Positions 5,874 to 10,027 of a stretch of 10,027 nt of DNA are shown one piece after another. The position numbers and the translations under genes were made by a program. The DNA is taken from positions 1-10,027 of the forward strand of contig JABFVX010000051.1 in the NCBI GenBank assembly GCA_013362555.1. Direction: 5' to 3'. The stretch comes from Mycobacteriaceae bacterium (GTDB lineage Bacteria; Actinomycetota; Actinomycetes; Mycobacteriales; Mycobacteriaceae). Below the pieces are notes generated by a model, which was given only the letters and a program-made list of their open reading frames with translations, made no database searches and was not told the origin of the DNA. Position 1 is the first letter of the stretch. Each line of letters begins with the position of its first letter.

Positions 5874-8123
5874 ATGCGTCGCAGTGCGAATTTCCGTCGC
5901 GCCGGGATTCTCGGGCTGACTGCCGCGCTGTGGGTGCTGCCCGGCATCGTGGGCGCGACGGCCGTTGCCGCGGACCTGGCGATGTCGTCCGGCGGGTCGG
6001 TGGGGATCGACGCGGTGAGCTGGATGAACGTGCGGGATTCGGCCGGCGTGCCGCTGGCGAACTACACCCTGGCGTTCGACGCCGGGGGCCTGGTGTTCGA
6101 CCCGGTGCGAGCGGCCGTGCTGATCATTCTGGGCATCGAGTTCATCGGCTACATCGTGTTGGTGACCGCCGCAATCGGACTGATCGGCTACGTGCTCGGG
6201 TTCGAGTGGCTGGACCTGATCAGCAAGCCGCTGCGGGGCGCCGCGACACAGTTCAGCCACCAAGTGGCCACCCCGCTGACGATCGCCGTGGGGGCGTCGA
6301 TCGGCGCGGTCTTCGTCGGCTGGTTCGTGGTGCGGGGCTTCTACTCGAAGGCGACGATCCAGGTCGTCATGATGCTCGGGGTGGCCATGCTGAGCCCGTT
6401 CTACCTGGCCGAGCCGCTGGCCGACGTGCTGTCGTCGGACGGACTGCTCGCGCAGGGCCGCAACTTGGGCGTCGCGGTCGCGGCCGGGGTGAACGGTCAG
6501 CAGACCGCCCAGCCGCGCCTGCTGGTCGCCTCGATGCAGCAGGCGCTGGCGGACAACCTCGCCCGCAAGCCGATTCAGGTGTGGAACTTCGGGCACGTCG
6601 TCGACCTGTCCCCGACATGCGGCGCGTCCTGGACGGCCGGGGTCCGCAACGGGCACGACGACGCCATCGTCCAGGCTATGCGCCGATGCGGAGACGCCGC
6701 GGCGTACACCCGGGCCAAAGCGCCCGGGATGGGCCAGATCGGTACCGGCCTGGTACTGCTGGCGTGCGGGGCCGTGCTGGTGTTCTTCGCGGTCTACCTG
6801 TCGGTGAAGATCATCAAGGCTGCGCTCGACGCGGTGCTCTACGGAATACTGGCAATCGTCGGATTCGGTTTCAGCGCATACATTTACGGCGAGTTCCAGC
6901 ATCGATTCGTACACAACGTGCTCGACTCCGCGATGGCCGCGTGGAAGATGGTGGTGAACACCGTGTTCCTCGGCCTCTATGTGCTGTTTCTGGGCGATCT
7001 TTTCGAGCAGTCCGAGAATCAGGTGATGGTTCCGATGGTGTTGTGTCCCGCCGCAATGCTGATCGCCATGTCCCAACTGCGCCGCCTCAACGACAGTTTG
7101 AGCCGCACCAACGAGTGGATCGTCCAACGGCTGGCCCAGCGACTGCAAGGCGTGAACCGGACCGCGGGAACACCGAGCTCCACGCTCGGCATGGGAAGCA
7201 CGCGCGCCAACCACTCGCTGCCGTCCGTCATGACCGGGCTCACCGCGCTGAACACCCTCAACGCCAACCCGCTCACCGGCATGGTCTTCCGCAACAACAG
7301 CCCGTTCAACCAGTTCGCCAGGGGCGCCAAAGCCAAGACCCTGCAAGACATCGCATTGTCGCGGCGCGGCTGGCAATACGCGTGGCAGCAGCAGCAAGGC
7401 GCGGCACGCGGCGGAACCAACGAGATACTCGAGCGCTACCTGGACGGCCTGGACCGCAATTCCGTCTTCGGCACAGCCATGGCCGTGCACGCGCTCAAGG
7501 ACCTCGGAGCGGACTCCGACAAGGTCATGGGCTTCCTCGGCGTTCGCGGTTTCGACCAAACGATGGTCAACCGCGCCCTGGTGGTGAAGGGTTCTCAGGA
7601 GGGCCAGCTGTCGAGCAACTCGAACGACTTCAAGCCGCTGGCGAAAATGCGGGCCGCACTGCAAGTCGTCAACGCCAAGCGAATCGACCCGGCGACCGGC
7701 GCCCGCCACCCCAACTACGACATGGCGGTGGCCCTGCTCCGCGCGACCTCCGACGACTTCTCGAGCAACATTCCCCGGCCCACAGGGCCGTACGATCCCG
7801 GGTTCGTCCACGGGACGGTGCGGGCGCTCGACAACATGGCGAACGGCGGCAGGCCGGTGTGGGATGTCATCCCGCGCGACGTCTGGGAGGACGCCGATCT
7901 GCAATCCATGCGCCAGGTGGGCGTCGTGCTGGAGGAGCGCAGTCGCGCCGCGATCCGCGCCTTCGAACAGAACCCGTACGACGACGGCCTCCTGCACGCG
8001 GCGGAGCAACGCGAGCTGGCACTGCGCTACTTCGACGACGCCACCAACGGACACCGCAACAATCCTTGGCCCGGCGGCGGCACCAACGGCACCAACGGCA
8101 ACTACCCGGCAGGCGGCCCGTAG
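5874..8123 (+). CDS. Polytopic membrane protein, probable VirB6/TrbL-like component of a type IV secretion or conjugation system, 749 aa
   Basis: ATG 5874 follows AGGAGG by five bases. Residues 1-33 look like a signal sequence or first membrane helix (RRSANFRRA, then GILGLTAALWVLPGIVG). Further hydrophobic segments lie near 79-110, 132-155, 162-182, 288-312, 316-338, 357-377 and 384-401. The stretch 185-285 is probably extracytoplasmic, with two cysteines (C249, C272) that could form a disulfide. After 402 the protein is soluble, helical and Asn/Arg/Ala-rich to the end, finishing in a Gly/Asn tail (GGGTNGTNGN near 734-743). A signal-like start, a multi-helix core and a large soluble C-terminal half fit VirB6/TrbL-like channel proteins of actinobacterial conjugative elements. 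The assignment rests on topology and a general resemblance to plasmid-borne mycobacterial and nocardial proteins, not on a catalytic motif. It is divergent from the espG operon and convergent with the next gene, whose stop is nine bases away. No VirB4 or VirD4/TcpA ATPase is in the window. Otherwise it is a membrane protein of unknown role. Confidence 0.6.
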   Translation: MRRSANFRRAGILGLTAALWVLPGIVGATAVAADLAMSSGGSVGIDAVSWMNVRDSAGVPLANYTLAFDAGGLVFDPVRAAVLIILGIEFIGYIVLVTAAIGLIGYVLGFEWLDLISKPLRGAATQFSHQVATPLTIAVGASIGAVFVGWFVVRGFYSKATIQVVMMLGVAMLSPFYLAEPLADVLSSDGLLAQGRNLGVAVAAGVNGQQTAQPRLLVASMQQALADNLARKPIQVWNFGHVVDLSPTCGASWTAGVRNGHDDAIVQAMRRCGDAAAYTRAKAPGMGQIGTGLVLLACGAVLVFFAVYLSVKIIKAALDAVLYGILAIVGFGFSAYIYGEFQHRFVHNVLDSAMAAWKMVVNTVFLGLYVLFLGDLFEQSENQVMVPMVLCPAAMLIAMSQLRRLNDSLSRTNEWIVQRLAQRLQGVNRTAGTPSSTLGMGSTRANHSLPSVMTGLTALNTLNANPLTGMVFRNNSPFNQFARGAKAKTLQDIALSRRGWQYAWQQQQGAARGGTNEILERYLDGLDRNSVFGTAMAVHALKDLGADSDKVMGFLGVRGFDQTMVNRALVVKGSQEGQLSSNSNDFKPLAKMRAALQVVNAKRIDPATGARHPNYDMAVALLRATSDDFSSNIPRPTGPYDPGFVHGTVRALDNMANGGRPVWDVIPRDVWEDADLQSMRQVGVVLEERSRAAIRAFEQNPYDDGLLHAAEQRELALRYFDDATNGHRNNPWPGGGTNGTNGNYPAGGP

Positions 8124-8132
8124 GCCGACTCG

Positions 8133-8444
8133 TCACACCTGCGTGCTGTACTCGATCGCGCGACCGGCATCGACGTCCCGCCAGGTCAGATCACTGGCGC
8201 CGGCGATGGCCTCCTGCAACACCGCGCGCCCGCTGTCGGCGGTGCATCGAGCCGAGCGGACGCACGCGCGCTGCATCCAGCCGCGCACCCGGTCCGCCGC
8301 ACGGTCCAGTTCGGAGTGCGGCTTGCTGTCGACAACGAACTTCGCCGCCGCAGTCTCCATCCGGTTGGTCTCCGCGACGACGGAGTTCGTCACCTTGATC
8401 GCGGCGTTGATGACAACGTCAGGCGAGTCCATGTTCAGCGTCAC
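8133..8444 (-). CDS. Small helical protein of unknown function, 103 aa
   Basis: The open frame extends back to 8624, but the upstream part is Cys/Arg-rich and runs through the hairpin at 8522-8578, so it is not coding. I choose GTG 8444 because GGGAGG lies six bases upstream; the product begins VTLNMDSPDVVINAAIKV, and an ATG four codons later (8432) is the alternative. The protein is mostly helical by composition, with no signal peptide or membrane segment, two closely spaced cysteines (C61, C67) and Trp at 56 and 88. Length and helicity are in the range of WXG100/EspC-like ESX proteins, but no WXG motif is present and I do not recognise the family. It is convergent with the VirB6-like gene and lies downstream of a terminator, so it is probably transcribed alone from the short gap 8445-8521. 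Confidence 0.65.
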   Translation of the reverse strand: MTLNMDSPDVVINAAIKVTNSVVAETNRMETAAAKFVVDSKPHSELDRAADRVRGWMQRACVRSARCTADSGRAVLQEAIAGASDLTWRDVDAGRAIEYSTQV

Positions 8445-8521
8445 GGCGAACCTCCCGATCAGCCCCCTCAGGGTCAGGCTACAAGCCGCCGCCCGGCGAT
8501 CACACAGTTCCCTCGAAACAA

Positions 8522-8578
8522 ACCTCCAGAATGACCCGTGACGTGAGCACTGCGCACGGCACGGGTCATGCTGGAGGT
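8522..8578 (-). terminator. Hairpin terminator after the small secreted-protein gene
   Basis: The arms 8522-8540 and 8560-8578 pair over 19 positions with one mismatch, and after one further mismatch CGTG/CACG (8542-8545 and 8555-8558) continues the stem around a 9-base loop. It starts three bases past the stop of the minus-strand gene ending at 8581. Read on the minus strand the stem is followed by TTGTTT. The arm core TCCAGAATGACCCGTG is a two-base variant of the arm of the 556-606 hairpin. Confidence 0.8.
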
Positions 8579-8580
8579 GC

Positions 8581-9024
8581 TCAATAGCTCGTGTCGGTCG
8601 AGCCGGTGAGCTGCAGGATGACACAGTACGGCGTCGATCTCGGCGGAGCGGTGCTGGTCTTGATGTCTCCGGACGCGGTCGCCGTGAACGTCGACCCGGA
8701 GGATTCGACCAGGGCTTCCCAGATGTAGCCGCGGCCGACCGGAGTGAAGCCGGCGAACGGGGCGTCGACGTCGCCGCCGGTATAACTCACGTGAGCGTTG
8801 ATGTCGACAGCCGTTCCGAACTCGGACGCCACAAAGACGTCGAGCCGAATGCCGACCCTCGTCCCGGTGCCGTCCTCCTTCTTGCCCATATACGTGAGAG
8901 TCATGGTGACAGTGCCGCATTCGGCAATCGCAGTCACCGCTTGCCCCGGCCCCGCCGTGAGGACCGTCATAGCGGCCGACACCACGCCTGCCAGAATGGC
9001 CCGTACTATTCCGCGCTTCGTCAT
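8581..9024 (-). CDS. Small Sec-secreted protein of unknown function, 147 aa
   Basis: ATG 9024 is preceded by GAGG at six bases; an in-frame TTG two codons upstream is less likely. The N-terminus is a clear Sec signal peptide: MTKRGIVR, a hydrophobic core AILAGVVSAAMTVLTA, and a probable cleavage site after GPGQA (residue 29). The mature part of about 118 residues alternates beta-prone segments (VTMTLTYMG, RVGIRLDVFVA, IWEALVES, STFTATASG) and has exactly two cysteines, C36 and C134, close to its two ends, as in a disulfide-closed beta-sandwich. There are no membrane anchors, lipobox or catalytic motif. Such small secreted proteins are frequent in Nocardia and mycobacteria and mostly uncharacterised. 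A terminator hairpin follows three bases after the stop, and the neighbouring toxin-like gene is divergent. Confidence 0.8.
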   Translation of the reverse strand: MTKRGIVRAILAGVVSAAMTVLTAGPGQAVTAIAECGTVTMTLTYMGKKEDGTGTRVGIRLDVFVASEFGTAVDINAHVSYTGGDVDAPFAGFTPVGRGYIWEALVESSGSTFTATASGDIKTSTAPPRSTPYCVILQLTGSTDTSY

Positions 9025-9253
9025 CGCCAACCTCGTGTTCGGATGCGACGACTATGCGCGGACGCGGGCTCCGAGCACGCCCGGTTCCGGCCAGGAACGG
9101 GATAATGCCTGGTGAAAGTGCCAGAACTGCTGCCCGGTCCGGGCGGCGCAGCGGCTCTCCGCCTTCCCATCATTGGGATCGCCCAGATGCTTTCGTGGTA
9201 CGGCCGTGACAGAATTTCGGCTCGGTCGGACCGCGCGCGCAAGGTATCGGGAA
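9025..9253. promoter_or_regulatory. Divergent intergenic region with possible promoter for the toxin-like gene
   Basis: The 229 bases hold no convincing gene; the frames that cross it are shadows. A GATAAT at 9101-9106 resembles a -10 box for plus-strand transcription and is directly preceded by an inverted repeat GTTCC-GGCCA-GGAAC (9084-9098) that could be an operator. No matching -35 box is obvious. If this promoter is real, the leader to ATG 9254 would be about 140 bases, or about 90 if GTG 9206 is used. Confidence 0.3.
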
Positions 9254-10027
9254 ATGGGCAACGAACTCCAGGAGTCGGCCGGCAATGGCGACATGACGGA
9301 ATCTTTGCGCGCGGCGCTGGCCGAAATTCCGTGGCCGGTCCAGTGGGCTGTTTTCGGCAGCGAGATCCCCGCCATGGCGATTACCGCCATGCGGCGGCTG
9401 GAGGCCGGGTGGCGCGAATGCGGCAACGCGTGCGAAAACAGTCGCGAGCGAATGATCACGGCAAGCGGCAGTCTCGCCGGCGCGGTCGGCGGGGCCGCGG
9501 CAGGCCAGATCGCCCACGCTGTTCGACAGCATTGCGACGTGCTGGCGAATCAGCGCGACTTCTGCCACGGCATGGCGGACCAGTGCGGGCAGTCGGCGGC
9601 CGACACCGAGAAGAGCATCTGGGAGATGGTCGTCTTCGGTCTCGTCATCACGTACCAAGTGCTGTTCCTGGTATCCAGCGGCGGGATCGCCACACTTCCC
9701 GGCCTGGCGCTGCTGTCCAAGGCGCGAGCGAAGTTCCTGCTGATGTTGGAAAGGTGCATCACAGGCCTGCGCCTCACCGGGGCGCGGGCTATGGCCGCCC
9801 GCGTCGGCCTGCTCGGCGCGACATTCGGTTCGCTCAGCGGCGCGGTCGATTACAGCGCTCAGAAAATCCAGGTTATGCGCGGCGACCGCGACTATGTCAA
9901 CTCCTTGTCCGTCGTGACCATGGGCCTGCAAGGCATCGGCGCCGTGGCGGGCGGACACCTGGGCGTCGTCGCCGCCGGGCCCGCGGCGTCGCTGCTCGGC
10001 CGGGCGACGGCCGCGGCTACCGGCGGG
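9254..10027 (+). CDS. N-terminal part of a WXG100-like/CpnT-like polymorphic toxin (partial, runs off the window)
   Basis: The frame is open for 258 codons to the right edge. Residues 15-125 fit the WXG100-like N-terminal domain of actinobacterial CpnT-type toxins: IPWPVQWAVFG (25-35), then MRRLEAGWRECGNACE (46-61), a Gly/Ala turn (SGSLAGAVGG, 71-80), and a second helix pair ending ADTEKSIWEMV (116-126). Residues 125-160 are hydrophobic (VVFGLVITYQVLFLVSSGG). Residues 185-258 are the usual Gly-rich hairpin: LLGATFGSLSGAVDYSAQKIQ, then GDRDYVNSLSV, then GLQGIGAVAGGHLG. In this family such a region leads, through a linker, to a variable C-terminal toxin; that part is not in the window. ATG 9254 is chosen because AAGG (9241-9244) lies nine bases upstream; GTG 9206 is in frame but has no Shine-Dalgarno, and an in-frame stop lies at 9113. 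Six cysteines (C56, 60, 94, 104, 111, 168) are an unusual number. Export by an ESX system is inferred. Confidence 0.7.
   Translation, partial: MGNELQESAGNGDMTESLRAALAEIPWPVQWAVFGSEIPAMAITAMRRLEAGWRECGNACENSRERMITASGSLAGAVGGAAAGQIAHAVRQHCDVLANQRDFCHGMADQCGQSAADTEKSIWEMVVFGLVITYQVLFLVSSGGIATLPGLALLSKARAKFLLMLERCITGLRLTGARAMAARVGLLGATFGSLSGAVDYSAQKIQVMRGDRDYVNSLSVVTMGLQGIGAVAGGHLGVVAAGPAASLLGRATAAATGG

Noticed and set aside
5838..8054. A 738-codon minus-strand open frame opposite the VirB6-like gene
   Set aside because: Its product is His/Arg/Gln/Val-rich low-complexity sequence without hydrophobic segments or motifs, typical of an antisense frame in GC-rich DNA. The plus strand has a strong Shine-Dalgarno and a coherent membrane protein.
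8078..8100. Short repeat of a GGCACCAAC unit near the end of the VirB6-like gene
   Set aside because: Only about two and a half units, in frame, encoding a Gly/Thr/Asn tail; not a structural repeat or CRISPR.
5930..8398. An 822-codon plus-strand frame overlapping the VirB6-like gene and continuing past its stop
   Set aside because: The product is Arg/Gly/Pro-rich throughout with no hydrophobic segments, and there is no convincing ribosome site. It is a frame shadow of the real gene and then an antisense shadow of the next one.
8445..8624. Upstream extension of the 103-residue gene to 163 codons
   Set aside because: The extension runs through the 8522-8578 hairpin and overlaps the 3' end of the neighbouring secreted-protein gene, while GTG 8444 has a good Shine-Dalgarno.
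9170..9958. A 262-codon minus-strand frame opposite the toxin-like gene
   Set aside because: His/Ala/Arg-rich product with no motifs; the plus-strand frame shows a coherent WXG100-like domain and Gly-rich hairpin.
1..10027. CRISPR arrays, tRNA or rRNA genes, insertion sequences, attachment sites
   Set aside because: None seen on either strand; no regularly spaced repeats, no transposase or integrase motifs and no cloverleaf-like segment stood out. The mobile-element idea rests only on gene content.

Overview
This is a GC-rich chromosome or plasmid segment from an actinobacterium. The EspG-type type VII secretion (T7SS/ESX) chaperone, the ESX-style Pro/Ala-rich secreted proteins, GTG/TTG-type start options and T-poor hairpin terminators suggest the order Mycobacteriales, most likely Nocardia or a close relative; the genus is an inference. 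No rRNA, tRNA, CRISPR array, transposase, integrase or replication origin was seen.

Left part (1-5736). A plus-strand gene enters from outside the window and ends near 543 after what looks like a one-base frameshift. It faces, across a long near-perfect hairpin (556-606), a minus-strand operon read as EspG-like chaperone (5736-4951), large secreted-type protein C (4938-3010) and its paralogue B (3010-617). C and B share a Gly-rich N-terminal helical module, a long helical middle, a Pro/Ala linker and a C-terminal domain. That domain is also what remains of the truncated gene at the left edge, so the window holds three copies of it. Its motif layout (PDG near the start, GDV..W in the middle, G-F-x-GF/Y..P near the end) recalls the C-terminal domain of the mycobacterial Rv3899c family. 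The natural reading is an ESX chaperone next to its candidate clients.

Middle part (5737-8123). Divergent from the EspG operon, across a 137-bp promoter region with a short palindrome, lies a 749-residue polytopic membrane protein with a signal-like N-terminus, about seven further hydrophobic segments, a Cys-containing outer loop and a large soluble C-terminal half. It looks like a VirB6/TrbL-type conjugation or type IV secretion pore protein. A T4SS-like protein beside T7SS genes recalls the mycobacterial conjugative plasmids that carry both systems.

Right part (8124-10027). A convergent minus-strand gene for a 103-residue helical protein, then a hairpin related in sequence to the first one, then a minus-strand gene for a 147-residue Sec-secreted protein with two cysteines, and finally a plus-strand gene (from 9254, running off the window) that has the N-terminal WXG100-like/CpnT-like delivery region of an actinobacterial polymorphic toxin. 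Its toxin domain lies beyond the window. Its last part contains the same kind of Gly-rich hairpin module that opens proteins B and C. Together the window looks like an accessory region devoted to secretion of large proteins, possibly part of a conjugative or integrative element; no gene here is an obvious core ESX component.
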